A DNA stretch of 64,000 nt from JAFAFN01 sp963707555 (lineage in GTDB: Bacteria > Actinomycetota > Acidimicrobiia > Acidimicrobiales > Microtrichaceae). Made by a program: the position numbers and the translations under genes. Shown here in pieces: positions 40,854-51,849 of the stretch (position 1 is the first letter of the stretch; every line of letters begins with the position of its first letter). The stretch is from NCBI GenBank assembly GCA_963707555.1, contig CAVPQM010000002.1:62001-126000 (forward strand), given 5' to 3'. The notes below the pieces were generated by a model. That model did no database searches and had not been told where the DNA came from. It worked only from the letters and a program-made list of their open reading frames with translations.

Positions 40854-41973
40854 TTCAGGAAGGAGGGCACGTCGAAGTCGTCGTCCGGCTCGAAGAGCGA
40901 CTCGTCGTCCTCCTCGGCGAAGACCTCTCGGATGATGCCGCCACTGCTGCGCTCGGCCGGCTTCGACGCGGGCTCGCTCGGAGTGGTCTCGATCCGTCGC
41001 GGTGACGCCTTGGAGTCGTCCCAGCGGTCGAAGCCGGCGGCGATGACGGTGACGCGCACCTCGTCGCCCATCTCGTCGTCGATGACGGCGCCGAAGATGA
41101 TGTTGGCGTCGGGGTGGGCGACGCCGTGGATGACCTCGGCGGCCTCGTTGACCTCGAACAGGCCGAGGTCGCTGCCGCCGGAGATGTTGAGCAGGATGCC
41201 GCGGGCGCCCTCGATGGACGGCCTCGAGCAGCGGGCTGGAGATGGCGTGGCGGGCGGCCTGCAGCGCCCGGCCCTCGCCCGAGGCGTAGCCGATGCCCAT
41301 GAGGGCGGAGCCGGCGTTGCTCATGATCATCTTCACGTCGGCGAAGTCGGTGTTGATCAGGCCGGGCGTGGTGATGAGGTCGGTGATGCCCTGCACGCCC
41401 TGGAGCAGGACCTCGTCGGCCATCTTGAAGGCGTTGAGCATCGACGTCTTCTCGTTGGACGACGGTGAGCAGCCGGTCGTTCGGGATGACGATCTGGGTG
41501 TCGACCTTCTCCTTCAGCTGCTGGATGCCCTGGTCTCGGCCTGCACCGAGCGGCGCCGACCCTCGAAGGCGAACGGTCGGGTGACGACGCCGATGGTGAG
41601 GGCACCGAGGGTCTTGGCGATCTCGGCGATGACGGGCGCGGCGCCGGTGCCGGTGCCGCCGCCCTTGCCGGCGGTGATGAAGACCATGTCGGCGCCCTGG
41701 AGCACCTCTTCGATCTCGTCGCGGTGCTCCTCGGCGGCCTGACGGCCGACCTCGGGGTCGCTGCCGGCGCCGAGGCCACGGGTGAGCTCGCGGCCGATGT
41801 CGAGCTTGATGTCGGCGTCGCTCATCAGCAGCGCCTGGGCGTCGGTGTTGACGGCGATGAACTCGACGCCCTTGAGGCCCGGCGTCGATCATGCGGTTGA
41901 CGGCGTTGACGCCGCCGCCACCGATGCCGACGACCTTGATGACCGCCAGGTAGTTCTGCGGGTTGCCGGCCAT
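40850..41973 (-). CDS. ftsZ: Cell division protein FtsZ, frame breaks
   Basis: Tubulin-like GTPase of the division ring. The N terminus is MAGNPQNYLAVIKVVGIGGG. The GTP signature GKGGGTGTGAAPVIAEIAKT is complete; then TIGVVTRPFAFEG, QIVIPNDRLLTVV and GITDLITTPGLINTDFADVK with the catalytic Asp loop, GIGYASGEGRALQAARHAIS, and the C-terminal peptide DDDFDVPSFLK that binds SepF/FtsA-type partners. Frame changes near 41885, 41545, 41460 and 41220. About 373 residues. ATG with a strong GGAGGTGG site; it has its own upstream promoter. Confidence 0.96.
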
Positions 41974-42042
41974 GGGATTGCCACCTCCAGGGGCCGGGGC
42001 GGCGATGCTCCCGGGAATTCGGTTGCGGTGAAGATCGACTGC

Positions 42043-42070
42043 CGACCGCGCAGGACTGAACCTGCGGTCG
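42043..42070 (-). promoter_or_regulatory. Stem-loop in the ftsZ leader
   Basis: CGACCGCGCAGG and CCTGCGGTCG pair around ACTGAA with a two-base bulge (42043-42070). If transcription starts near 42098, this hairpin lies in the leader between the start site and the GGAGGTGG ribosome site. Confidence 0.5.
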
Positions 42071-42104
42071 AGGTGGAGTCGGAGTGAACCTCGTGTGGAC
42101 CGTG

Positions 42105-42134
42105 AGACTACGGCCATTCCGGCGCTGCCTTCAA
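42105..42134 (-). promoter_or_regulatory. ftsZ promoter in the ftsQ-ftsZ gap
   Basis: The minus strand reads TTGAAG (42134-42129), 18 bases, then TAGTCT (42110-42105). The start site would be near 42098, giving a leader of about 125 bases. This is the only long gap inside the cluster's chain of overlapping genes. Confidence 0.5.
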
Positions 42135-42137
42135 CGA

Positions 42138-43124
42138 TCACCCTGCGCCGCCGGTCACGGGAGCGCGCTCGGAGTCGGCATCGGCGGGCACGCCGGCGTC
42201 GAGGGGCTCGGGCAGGTCGCACCCGTCGACCCGTGAGCACGGTCGGTCGGCGGGGCTCGCGCACGTCGACCCGGGCGACGCAGTCGCGCACCACCTGGGT
42301 GAGCAGGCTCTCGATCGTCGCGAGCTTCTCGGGGACGTCCTCGACCGGGCCGACGACCACGGTGCCGTCGTCCAGGTCGAAGCGTCAGCGCGCCGTCGCG
42401 GTCGAGCGACCCGACGGGGATCTCGGCGAGCACGACGTCGGACATGCGCGAGAACACGGTGGCGGCCAGACGGACCGGCTCGGGGACGTCGCGCCCACCT
42501 CCCAGCCAGCGGCACCCGTGCCGGCGAGCTCGAGTCGCGGCAGCAGGGCCGTGTTCAGACCGGCCCGGACTCGTCGCCCGCCGCCTCGCGGGCGAGCACC
42601 CGTCCGGTGCTCGAGACCACGAGCGCGGCCGCGCCGTCGTCGACCGACGACCGCGGGCCGTTCCTCGAGGACCACGATCTCGACCCCTGCGGGCCACCGT
42701 CGGCTCACCGTCGCGGCGGCCACCCACGGCAGGGCGCGCAGCTGCTCACGCAGCGTCGGCCAGGTCGAGCGTCACGAGCTGGTCGCCGGCCTCGATCGCC
42801 GGTGGCGGCCACGACGTCGGCCTCGGTGCAGCCGATCCGCGCCGGTCACGACGATCTCGTCCACGTCGAGGAGCGGACTGAACAGCACCCCGATCGCCGC
42901 GGCCACGACGGCCACGAGCACGACCGAGCGCGATCCAGCCCCGCGACGACGAGCGCGTGCCGCGCGCGGACCTCACGGCGACGTTCGACGATGCGAGGTT
43001 CGACCTGGCTGCGCACCACCCGACCCGACGGTGCCTCGACCGGGCCCTGGGGGCCCGGACGGGTGGTCGTCCGTCGACGCTGCGGGCGCTCCGGGGCCGC
43101 GGTGCGACCGGGTCCGCCGCTCAC
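42138..43124 (-). CDS. ftsQ: FtsQ-type division protein (POTRA), many frame breaks
   Basis: Single-pass protein linking the septal synthase to the divisome. An Arg/Pro-rich cytoplasmic part precedes the membrane helix SVVLVAVVAAAIGVLFSPL; the POTRA start LDVDEIVVTGA follows, then ALPWVAAATVSRRWPAGVEI and VVLEERPAVV, LAATVFSRMSDVVLAEIPVG and TVVVGPVEDVPEKLATIESL. Frame changes near 42935, 42830, 42655, 42480, 42380 and 42230. About 325 residues. GTG at 43124 overlaps the murB stop (GTGA), which fixes the start despite the breaks. Confidence 0.85.
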
Positions 43125-44112
43125 GAGGCGGGTACCGACGGACCGCGTGACGCCGGTCCCACCGGCGTCATCGGAGGGGAAGCCGACCAGCCGGGTCTCG
43201 GCGCGCAGTCGACGCCGCTGTGCTCGTCGCACCCGGCGCGGCGACCTCGACCATCAGGGCGAGCACGTCGTCGGCGCGGACCGCCGTCGTCGGCCTGGAT
43301 GAAGTTGGCGTGCTTCGTCGACACCTCGGCGGTGCCGACCCGCAGGCCCTTGCAGCCGGCGGCGTCGATCAGGCGGCCGGCGGAGTCGCCCGGCGGGTTG
43401 GTGAACACCGAGCCGGCGTTGTGGCCGCCGGGCTGGTTGGCCCGGCGCCAGCGCACGATCTCGGCGATCTCCGCCTCCGCCGGCGCCCGGTCGCCCGGCG
43501 CGCGAGGCGCAGCTCGGCCGCGACCACGACCTGCGACGCGGCCGATCGACGAGCGGCGGTAGCCGAGGTCGAGCGCGGCGGCGGGCACCGACCCATCCTC
43601 CCCGGTCGCGAGGTCGACGACGCGGACCCTCACGAGCGTCGCGGCCATGTCCGAACCGTGGCCGCCGGCGTTCATCCGCACCGCGCCGCCGATCGAGCCG
43701 GGCACGCCCGACCGCCCACTCGAAGCCGGTGAGCCCGGCCGCCGCGCTGCGGCGGGCCACGACCGGCAGGCTGGCGGCGCCCGCCGGCCCGGACAGCGTG
43801 GCGTCCCGTCGACCACGTCGACGGTCGCGAACGCCTCGCCGAGCACCACCGCCAGGCCGGCGAAGCCGGCGTCGGCGACGAGCAGGTTCGAGCCCTTGCC
43901 GACCACGAGCGGTCGGCACCGCCGGCTCGGCGCGACAGCGCGGCGGCGACCGCGGCGAGCTCGTCGTCGTCCGTCGACCTCGACGAAGAGCGCGGCCGGG
44001 CCGCCGACCCGGTAGGTGGTCAGCGGGCCCGAGCGGCACGTCGCGTCGGCAGCCGCTCGCCGAGCGCCGCTCGAGCGCCGGCGTCGAGCGCGGTCAGTCC
44101 GCGCCGCCGCAT
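43121..44112 (-). CDS. murB: UDP-N-acetylenolpyruvoylglucosamine reductase
   Basis: FAD enzyme making UDP-MurNAc. Motifs across frames are PLTTYRVGGPAALFVEVDG, VVGKGSNLLVADAGFAGLAV, VPGSIGGAVRMNAGGHG, LDLGYRRSSI, and SVFTNPPGDSAGRLIDAAG followed by CKGLRVGTAEVSTKHANFI with the catalytic Ser/Glu region. Frame changes near 44060, 43960, 43915, 43790, 43700, 43540, 43490 and 43285. About 330 residues. The ATG at 44112 lies 19 bases inside the end of murC. The exact C terminus is uncertain. Confidence 0.9.
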
Positions 44113-45523
44113 CGGGCGCCAGGCGCGTCGAGCACCTCGTCGGGCAGCGACGGTGACGTCGCCGGCGCCGAGCGTGAGGCACAGGTCGCCGGGGCGCAGC
44201 TCGTCGGCGCAGGTAGCGCGCACGACGTCGTCGCGCCGCGGCAGCCACAGCGCACGCCGGGCCCGGGGTGGCGTCGAGCACGGCGTCGACGACGAGCTTG
44301 CCGGTGACGCCCGGGCCGGGGCGCCTCGCCGGCGCGCGTAGACGTCGGTGACCACGACCACGTCGGCGTCGTCGAAGGCGTCGCCGAAGTCGCGGCACAG
44401 GGCCTGCGGTGCGGGTGTAGCGGTGCGGCTGGAAGACGCCGACGACCCGGCCCCAGCCGCCGCCGCGCGCCGGCGGCCAGCGCCGGCCGCACCTCGGCCG
44501 GAGTTGTGGGCGTAGTCGTCGACGAACGTGACGCCGGCGACCTCGCCCCGGAACTCGAAGCGGCGGGCGACGCCGGCGTAGCGGCGCAGCGCCGTCGGCG
44601 GCGGCGTCGAACGGCACGCCGAGCTGCCAGGCCGCGGCGATGGCCGCGGCGGCGGCGTTGCGGCAGTTGTGCAGGCCGGGCACCGGCGAGCTCGACCGCG
44701 CCGAGGACCTGCGCCGTGGTGCACGAAGCCGGAACGTGGCTGCCGTCGCGCGCCCAGCTCGGGTCGACGATCCGGTAGTCGGCGTCGGGCTCGGTGCCGT
44801 AGGACGCTGCGTCGACCGTGCCGGCCGAGCGCGGCGCGCGACCGGGTCGTCGGCGCACACGACGTTCGGGCCGCGGGCTCGGCCAGGAAGCGGTCGAACG
44901 CCGGCGAGCTCGCTGGTCCGAGCCGCCGTAGTAGTCGAGGTGGTCGGCCTCGACGTTGGTGACGACGCAGCGGCGTCGGCGCCGAGCTCGACGAAGCGTG
45001 CCGTCGCTCTCGTCGGCCTCGACCACGAACCAGCCGCCGTCGCCGTCGCCAGCGGCACCGCCGATCGCCGTCACGGCTCGCCGCCGACGATGAAGACGGG
45101 GTCCAGGCCGGCCTCGACCAGCACGAGGGCCAGCATCGACGACGTCGTCGTCTTGCCGTGGGTGCCGGAGACCGCGACGAACGGCGGCGTCGGCGCCATC
45201 GCGGGAGCAGGTCGGCGCGGCGCAGCACGGCGATCCCCCGCTCGCGCGGCGGCGACGCACCTCGGGGTTGTCGGCCGGGATCGCGGTCGAGATGGCGACC
45301 AGCGTCGGCGTCGCCGACGTGGCGGCGTCGTGGCCGACGTGGACCTCGACGCCCAGCGCCCGCAGCCGCTCGAGCGCCGCGCCGTCGGCTTGAGTCGCTG
45401 CCCGAGACCGTGTGCCCCAGCGCGGCGAGCACCGTGGCGATGGCCGTCATGCCGGCGCCGCCGACGCCGACGACGTGGATGCGCGTGGCACGTCCAGCGA
45501 CGGCGGCGACAGTCGGCGGTCAC
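44094..45523 (-). CDS. murC: UDP-MurNAc-L-alanine ligase
   Basis: Adds L-Ala to UDP-MurNAc with ATP. The N-terminal Rossmann motif is IHVVGVGGAGMTAIATVLAA; the ATP loop is VAVSGTHGKTTTSSMLALVL; then WFVVEADESDGTF, VVTNVEADHLDYYG, FEFRGEVAGVTFVDDYAHN, VFQPHRYTRT and LCLTLGAGDVT. Several breaks resolve to one extra base each: about 44407 (RYTRTQALCRDFG restored), 44502 (YAHNPAEVR restored) and 44593 (AADALRRYAG restored). About 470 residues. GTG at 45523 overlaps the murG stop (GTGA). Confidence 0.94.
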
Positions 45524-46673
45524 GACGGGCGCGGCGCGTCCGACTCGACCAGGTCGGCGACGTCGCTCGCCGCGTCGGGGTGGGCGAGCGCCTGGCGGCG
45601 TCGGCCATCGCCCCGGCGCGACGGACACCGTCGACCGGCGGCTCGTCGACGAGGCGGCGACCTCGGCCTCGAGCCGGTCGAGGCGTCGAGCTCGTCGTCG
45701 GGGACGAGGACCGCGGCGCCCGCCGCGGACGAGCGGCTGGCGTTGGCGCGGTCTGGTGGTCGCGGGTGGCGATCGGCAGCGGCACGAGGACCGCCGGCAC
45801 GCCGATCGCGGCCAGCTCGGCGACCGTGGTGCCGCCGGCCCGGCTGACGGCGACGTCGGCCGCGGCCGAGCAGCAGGTCCATGCCGTCCTCGTACTCGGA
45901 CCTGGGTAGACGAGCGCCGCTCCGGCCTCGACGGAGTTCGCGGGCCGTCCCAGTCGCGGCGGCCGATGACGTGGCGGATGGCGAGGTCGCTCGCGGTCCG
46001 CCAGCGCGCGGCCACGGCGCACGCGCGCCTCGTTGATGCGCCGCGAGCCGAGCGAGCCGGTGAACACGCACGATCACGTGCGGTCGGCGGGCGAGCGCCG
46101 AGCTCGGCGCCGGCGCGGCGGCCGCGGTCGCGGTCCGCGGCGACCGCCAGCGATCTCGGCGCGCAGCGGGTTGCCGGTGACGACCGCGCGGGGCAGGTCG
46201 GTCTCGGGAACGACACCGCGCAGGCCGCTGGCGAAGCGGCGCGAGCAGCCGGTTGGCGGCGCCGGCCGCGCGTTCTGCTCGAGCAGGACGAGCGGCACCC
46301 GCCAGACCACGGCGGCCAGGCGCACAGGCGACGCTGGCGTAGCCGCCGAGCACGACCACGACGGCGGGCGGCGCCGCCGGACGAGCCCGATCGCGTCGAA
46401 CAGCGCGCGGACCAGTCCCGGACCGCCGCGACGTTGGCGAGGGTGAGCCGGCGCTGGATGCCCGCGGCCGGGCAGCATCGTCGAGGTGAAGCCGGCCGCG
46501 GGCACCAGCTCGGCCTCGACGCCGCGGTCGCCGCCGACGAAGTGGATGCTGACGCGGTCGTGGCCGCGGGCGACGAGCGCACGGGCGACGGCGAGGCCCG
46601 GGAGCAGGTGCCCGGCGGTGCCGCCCCCGGCGATGAGCGCCCAGGTCTGCTCCGAGCGGTTCCCGGTGCTCAT
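45520..46673 (-). CDS. murG: UDP-GlcNAc:lipid I GlcNAc transferase
   Basis: Makes lipid II from lipid I on the inner face of the membrane. The glycine-rich N-terminal motif ALIAGGGTAGHLLPGLAVAR and FVGGDRGVEAELVPAAGF are intact, then VVLGGYASV, VLLEQN, RAVVTGNPLRAEI and AADVAVSRAGGTTVAELAAI with VPAVLVPLPIATRDHQ. Many frame changes between 46060 and 45560. About 380 residues. The ATG at 46673 overlaps the ftsW stop (ATGA). Confidence 0.94.
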
Positions 46674-48000
46674 CGAGTCCGCGGGCGACGGGCCATGAGG
46701 AGCCGACCCCGGCGAGCATGGTCATCAGCAGCGACGACCCGCCGAAGGAGATGAACGGCAGCGGCACGCCGGTGATCGGCAGCAGCCCGACGACGGCGCC
46801 GATGTTGACGAACGCCTGCACGAGGAACCAGGTGGTGATGCCGAGTGGCGAGCAGGCGGCCGAAGCGGTCGGGCCCCGCAGGGCGGTCGCGGACGCCGAG
46901 CCAGCCGAGCGCGACGAACGGCCGACGCACGAGGAGGCGCCGACGAGGCCGAGCTCCTCGCCGATGATGGCGAAGATGAAGTCGGTGTGGGCGTACGGGC
47001 AGGAAGCCCCACTTGGCCCGGGAGTCGCCGAGGCCGACGCCCAGAACCCGCCGGACGCGACGCCGACCTGGGACTGGAGGTCTGGTAGCCCTCGGTCGCG
47101 GGTCGTCGGGGTTCAGGAACGCCGAGAAGCGCGCGGCGGAAGCTCTCGAACGCGAAGAGCACGATCACCGTGGCCGCCACGCCGGCACAGGCGATCGCGC
47201 CGACCAGCCGGACGCGCGGGTGCCGGCGACGAACAGCATGGCGAACACGATCGACGCGATCACGATGGTGTGCCGAGGTTCGGCCGGCATGACGACGCAG
47301 CCCAGCGACCGGCGAACGCGAGCACCGGCCAGCAGCGTGCGCGCGAGTCGGCGATCGTCGCGGCCGCCCGGCGAGCAGGTCGGCGGCGACGAGCAGCAGG
47401 GCGAGCTTGGCGAACTCGGACGGCTGGACCGCGAACGGCCCGACGCCGAGCCAGCGGGTCGCGCCGTTACGCTGTCACGCCGATGCCGGGCCGCCGATCG
47501 CCGCAGCACCAGGACGAGGGCCAGCACCGCCGCAGCGGGATCGCGACCAGCAGCAGCGGCGCCGACAGGCGGTCGCGCCAGACGCGGCAACGAGGATGCG
47601 CGCCGCGCCGACGCCGAGCAGCAGCCCTGGCGACATGAACATGAACTGGCGCAGTGACGACGCCAGGTCGACCCCCGTCCTGCACCGAGGCGACCGACGA
47701 CGCCGACAGCACCATGACCAGGCCGAGCAGGTTGAGCACGGCGACCGAGCCGAGCAGCATGGCCTCTGCGCTCGGACCGCGCAGAACCACCCGATCTCGG
47801 GGCGACGGGCGGTCGACGTCGACCGGTCCGGCCCGCCGAGTTCCGGCTCGCCGTGTCCGGCTCGAGGCGTTCCGGCTCGAGGTGTCCGGCTCGAGGTCGA
47901 GCGCGTCGAGGTCGAGCGTGTCGTGGTCGACGGCGCCCGGTGGACAGGCGCGGCTCCCGGTGGAGCGTCGCTGCGGAGGACGTCGTGTCGAGGTCGCCAT
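46670..48000 (-). CDS. ftsW: Septal peptidoglycan polymerase FtsW
   Basis: SEDS glycosyltransferase of the septum with about ten membrane helices. Motifs across frames are LLGLVMVLSASSVASVQDGG, NGATRWLGVGPFAVQPSEFA followed by KLALLLVAADLLAGR, VNIGAVVGLLPITGVPLPFI, and SFGGSSLLMTMLAGVGLL. The cytoplasmic N-terminal tail has LEPDT/LEPER tandem repeats (DNA about 47841-47895). Frame changes are dense from 47900 to 46850. About 440 residues. The start ATG shares one base with the murD stop (TGATG). Confidence 0.93.
47841..47895. repeat. Tandem 14/15-bp repeats in the ftsW tail
   Basis: TCCGGCTCG recurs at 47842, 47856, 47871 and 47885 (spacing 14-15 bases). On the coding strand this gives repeated LEPDT/LEPER units in the cytoplasmic tail of FtsW; the 14-base steps are probably sequence errors of a 15-base unit. 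Confidence 0.6.
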
Positions 48001-49412
48001 CAGTGCTCCCTGCCGCTGGTCCGCCGAGCACCTCGGCGCGGACCCCGGGTGAAGTCGTCGCCCCGCTCGCCGTAGGACGCGTACCAGTCGAACGAGGCGC
48101 AGCCCGGCGACAGCAGCACGGCGTCGCCGGGCTGGGCGAGTCGCGCGGCGCCGCGGCGACCGCGTCGGCCATCGAGCCGGCCACGACGACGGGACGGACG
48201 CCGGCGAAGGCGCGCGACGACCTCGCCGCCGGCCTCGCCGATGGCGACGACGGCGCGGACGCGGCGCCGGCGCTCGGCCAGCGACGCCGAGGTCGAGGCC
48301 CTTGTTGCGCCCGCCGGCGATGAGCACGACCGAGTCGAACCGGCGACCGCGGCCAGCGTCGCGTGCGGCGTGGTCGCCTTCGAGTCGTCGTACCAGCGGA
48401 CGCCGCCGCGCTCGCCGACCAGCGCGACGCGGTGGGGGAGGCCTGCGAACGTCCGCGAGCGCGGTGGCGCACGCCGTCGAGCGTCGCGCCGCCGCCAGGC
48501 GCGGTGGCCGCGGCGGCGAGCGCGTTGGCGACGTCGTGCGGGCAGCGCGCGCCACAGCTCGTCGACCGGCGACGAGCTCGTCGCCGCCGGGCCCGACGCA
48601 GCACGCCGTCGACCTCGGGTACGTCGGCCAGTCGGCGGTCCGGCGGCCGAGCCCGAAGCGTCACCGTCGGCCGTCGGCGGTCTCGGTGCGCGACGCAGCG
48701 ACCACCGGGTCGTCGGCGTTGGCGACCGCGAGCGTCGTCGGCGTCCCTGGTCGCGCCCAGATGCGGGCCTTGGCCGCGTCGTAGGCGCTCGAGCGACGCG
48801 GTGCACGTCGAGGTGGTCGCGGCGAAGTTCGAGCCAGGTCGCGACGGCCGGGCCGGAAGCGGCGGCTGTGGCCCGAGCCGGAACGACGACGCCTCGACCA
48901 CGAACACGTCGAGGTCGGGGTCGGCGATCGCCGCGACCAGCGGCACCTCGGTGTTGCCGACGGCGACGGCCCGCACGCCCGACGCCTCGAGCATCGTCGG
49001 TGACCAGCGTCGTGACGGTGGTCTTGCCGTCGGTGCCGGTGATCGCCGAGCAGCGGGCGGTCGTCCCACGCCGCGGCCAGGTCGAACTCGCTGAGCACCG
49101 GCACGCCGGCCGCGGCGGCCGCGCCGAACACCGGGTGGCGCTCGGGCAGCCCGGGCGCCGGGAGCACCGCGTCCGACGCTCGGCGAGCAGCTCGAGCCAG
49201 CCGTCGTGCTCGTCGGGCGCCTCGACCAGCTCGACGCCGCAGCTCGGTCGCGCCAGCGCCGGCCGCGCCGCGGTGGCGATCGCCGTCGTCGACGAGCGAC
49301 CACCACGTCGCCCGGGCGACCAGCGGCGCGCGCCACCGGCCGTGCCGGTGACGCCGAGGCCGACGACGAGGACGTCGCCGGTCGGTCGGCGGCGCCGGTG
49401 CACGTCGGTCAC
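48000..49412 (-). CDS. murD: UDP-MurNAc-L-Ala-D-Glu ligase
   Basis: Adds D-Glu to UDP-MurNAc-L-Ala. The N terminus reads GDVLVVGLGVTGTA and the ATP loop ITGTDGKTTVTTLV; then VPLVAAIADPDLDVFVVEAS and SFRLG, a DHLDVH strand, LVGERGGVRWYDDSKATTPH, SVVLIAGGRNKGLDL, and DAVLLSPGCASFDWYASYGE near the C terminus. Very many frame changes. About 465 residues. Its GTG at 49412 overlaps the mraY stop (GTGA). Confidence 0.94.
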   Translation of the reverse strand: MTDVHRRRRPTGDVLVVGLGVTGTAGGARRWSPGRRGGRSSTTAIATAARPALARPSCGVELVEAPDEHDGWLELLAERRTRCSRRPGCPSATRCSARPPRPACRCSASSTWPRRGTTARCSAITGTDGKTTVTTLVTDDARGVGRAGRRRRQHRGAAGRGDRRPRPRRVRGRGVVVPARATAAASGPAVATWLELRRDHLDVHRVARAPTTRPRPASGRDQGRRRRSRSPTPTTRWSLRRAPRPPTADGDASGSAAGPPTGRRTRGRRRAASGPAATSSSPVDELWRALPARRRQRARRRGHRAWRRRDARRRAPPRSRTFAGLPHRVALVGERGGVRWYDDSKATTPHATLAAVAGSTRSCSSPAGATRASTSASLAERRRRVRAVVAIGEAGGEVVARLRRRPSRRRGRLDGRRGRRGAARLAQPGDAVLLSPGCASFDWYASYGERGDDFTRGPRRGARRTSGREH

Positions 49413-50459
49413 TCGAGCCCTGGCCGAGGCGGAGGAAGTCGGCGTAGAAGATGCCGAGGGCGAGCGCGGTGCAGAGCCCGGCGAGGATCCAGAAGCGGAT
49501 GATCACCGTGGTCTCCGGCCAGCCCGCCAGCTCGAAGTGGTGGTGGATCGGCGCCATGCGGAAGATGCGCCGGCCGAAGAGCCGGAAGCTGACCACCTGC
49601 AGGATCACCGACATCGTCTCGAGCACGAACAGGCCGCCGATGATCGGCAGCAGCAGCCGCGTGTCGTCAGCTGAGCGCCAGCGCCGGCGAGGCCGGCGCC
49701 GATCGCGAGCGAGCCGGTGTCGCCCATGAAGATCCGCGCCGGGGCCGCGTTCCACCAGAGGAAGCCGGCGCAGGCGCCCGACCATCGCGGCGGCGACGAC
49801 GGCGAGGTCGAGCGCGTGCGTCGATGCCGTAGATGAGCCGGAGTGGCGGAACCCCCAGAAGCCGATGACGATGAAGGCGGCGAAGGCGAAGATCGACCGA
49901 GCCCGCGGCCAGGCCGTCGAGGCCGTCGGTGAGGTTCACGGCGTTCGTCGTCCCGAGGATCAGCAGCACCGCCCAGACCACCCAGCCGACCGTGCCGAGC
50001 TCGATGCCGGGAGGTCGAAGCGGGTGAACGACAGATCGTGGTGTGCACGTTGGTGACGTCACAGCATCAGCACGCGCGAAGCCGATCGCGACCGACGAGC
50101 AGGCCGAGCATCTTGGCCCGCTTGCTCAGCCCGAGGTTGCGCTCGCTGGTGACCTTGATCCAGTCGTCGAGGAGGCCGACCACGCCGGCGCCGACGATCG
50201 CGCGCCATGCACCAGCGAGCCCGGTCCGGGTGAAGACCACGCCGCTGCGCAGGTCGCGACCGACGTAGCCCGACGACCGCGGCGACGACGATGGCGACGC
50301 CGCCCATCGTCGGCGTGCCCGCCTTCTTCTGGTGGCCCTCGGGCACGTCCTCGCGGATCGGCTGGCCGATGGCGCGCCGGGTCAGCCAGTCGATCAGGCC
50401 GGGTGCCGACGAGCGAGACGACCGAGCGCGATGCCGGCGGCGACCAGGAGCGCGATCAC
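49409..50459 (-). CDS. mraY: Phospho-MurNAc-pentapeptide transferase MraY
   Basis: Moves phospho-MurNAc-pentapeptide onto undecaprenyl phosphate to make lipid I. Motifs are EDVPEGHQKKAGTPTMGGVA, LLDDWIKVTSERNLGLSKRA with the catalytic acids, TNAVNLTDGLDGLAAGS, APARIFMGDTGSLAIGAGLA, and PIHHHFELAGWPETTVIIRF with the His cluster. About ten membrane helices in total. Frame changes near 50400, 50270, 50210, 50130, 50080, 49900, 49830, 49670 and 49420. About 345 residues. GTG at 50459 overlaps the murE stop (GTGA). Confidence 0.94.
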
Positions 50460-51849
50460 GAGGCGGCCCCGTGCCGGTCCGGGCGGCGAGCGGCCCGGCG
50501 ACCTCGCGGTCGTCGAACGGCACCACGCGGTCGCCGATGGTCTGGCTGTCTCGTGGCCCTTGCCGGCGATGACCACGACGTCGCCGGCGCGGGCGCGAGC
50601 CGACGCGCGTCGGCGATGGCGCGCCGGCGATCGGGCTCGACCACCGTCGGCGTCGTCGTCGCAGCCCGCGACGGCCTCCGCGATGATCGCGTCAGGGTCC
50701 TCGCCCCGCGGGTTGTCGGAGGTGAGGACCACGACGTCGGCCAGCCCGGCGCGCCACCTCGCCCATCGCCGGCCGCTTGACGCGGTCACGGTCGCCACCG
50801 CAGCCGAACACCACCGTGAGCGGCCACGCGGACCCAGGCGCTCTCGGGCGGCGGCCGAGCACTTGCTCGAGCCCGTCGGGCGTGTGGGCGTAGTCGACGA
50901 CGACGAACGGGGCCCGCGTCGCCACCAGGCTCGAAGCGCCCGGGCACCGGCCGGCGGCCGCGAGACCCTCGGCGATCCGATCCTCGGGCACGCCGAGCGC
51001 CCGGCCGCCTCGGCGGCGGCCAGGGCGTTGGCCACGTTGAACGGCCGCCGGGCAGCGGGAGCTCGACGCGTCGGCCCCGCCAGGTGAACGAGCTCCCCCG
51101 CCGCGTCGTCACCACGTCGTGCACGTCGCGAGCGGAGACCGGTCGCGGATCGTCGCCGCGTCGAGGAGCAGGCGACCGTGCAGGTCGTCGAGGTTCACGA
51201 CGCCCGCCCGGCACCTGCCGGGCTCGAACAGGCGGCCTTGGCCTCGAAGTACGACTCCATCGTCCCGTGGAAGTCGAGGTGGTCCGGCTCAGGTTGGTGA
51301 ACACCGCGACCGCGAAGCGGGTGCCGTCGACCCGGTGCAGGGCGAGCGCGTGCGACGACACCTCCATGGCCACCGCGTCGACCCCGTCGGCCCGGAACCC
51401 GGCGAGCTGCGCCTGCAGCTCGGGCGCCTCGGGGGTGGTGCGGGCGCCGGTCAGCGTGCCGATGACCCGTGCGGCCGGCCGGCCGGGTGAGCACCGAGGT
51501 GACGCGCACGGTCGTCTTGCCGTTGGTGCCGGTGACGCCGACGACGGCGAGGTGCCCGACGGGTCGCCGGACACCGCCGCCGCCGCAGCGGCCATCGCGG
51601 CGCGCACGGCCGGCACGACGAGCTGCGCGCGGCGACGCCGGGCCAGGCGACGCTCGCACAGCAGCGCGACCGCGCCGGCGTCGACCGCGCCGCGCGGCGA
51701 AGTCGTGCCCGTCGGGCGCTCGCCGGGCACGCAGCAGAAGAGGGCGCCGGGCCGACGGCCGCGGGAGTCGTGGGTGACGCGACGACCTCGACCTCACCGT
51801 CGCCGCTGCAGGTCGCTCCGATGGCCTCGGCCAGGGCCGCCGCCTTCAT
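50456..51849 (-). CDS. murE: UDP-MurNAc-tripeptide synthetase (meso-Dap type)
   Basis: Adds the third amino acid to UDP-MurNAc-L-Ala-D-Glu. The ATP loop is VGVTGTNGKTTVR; then TPEAPELQAQLAGF, VAMEVSSHALALHRVDGTRF, DHLDFHGTMESYFEAKA, VVDYAHTPDGLEQVL, VVFGCGGDRDRVKRPAMGEV and TSDNPRGEDPDAI. The DNPR motif is the meso-diaminopimelate recognition signature of the family. IAGKGHE is near the end. At least eight frame changes. About 462 residues. ATG at 51849 overlaps the ftsI stop (ATGA). The next gene is mraY, not murF. Confidence 0.94.

Noticed and set aside
29090..51849. Mass pseudogenisation (dnaE and the wall genes as decayed copies)
   Set aside because: All catalytic motifs are kept, the indels are mostly single insertions, and the gene overlaps are exact. 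Error is far more likely than decay of indispensable single-copy genes.
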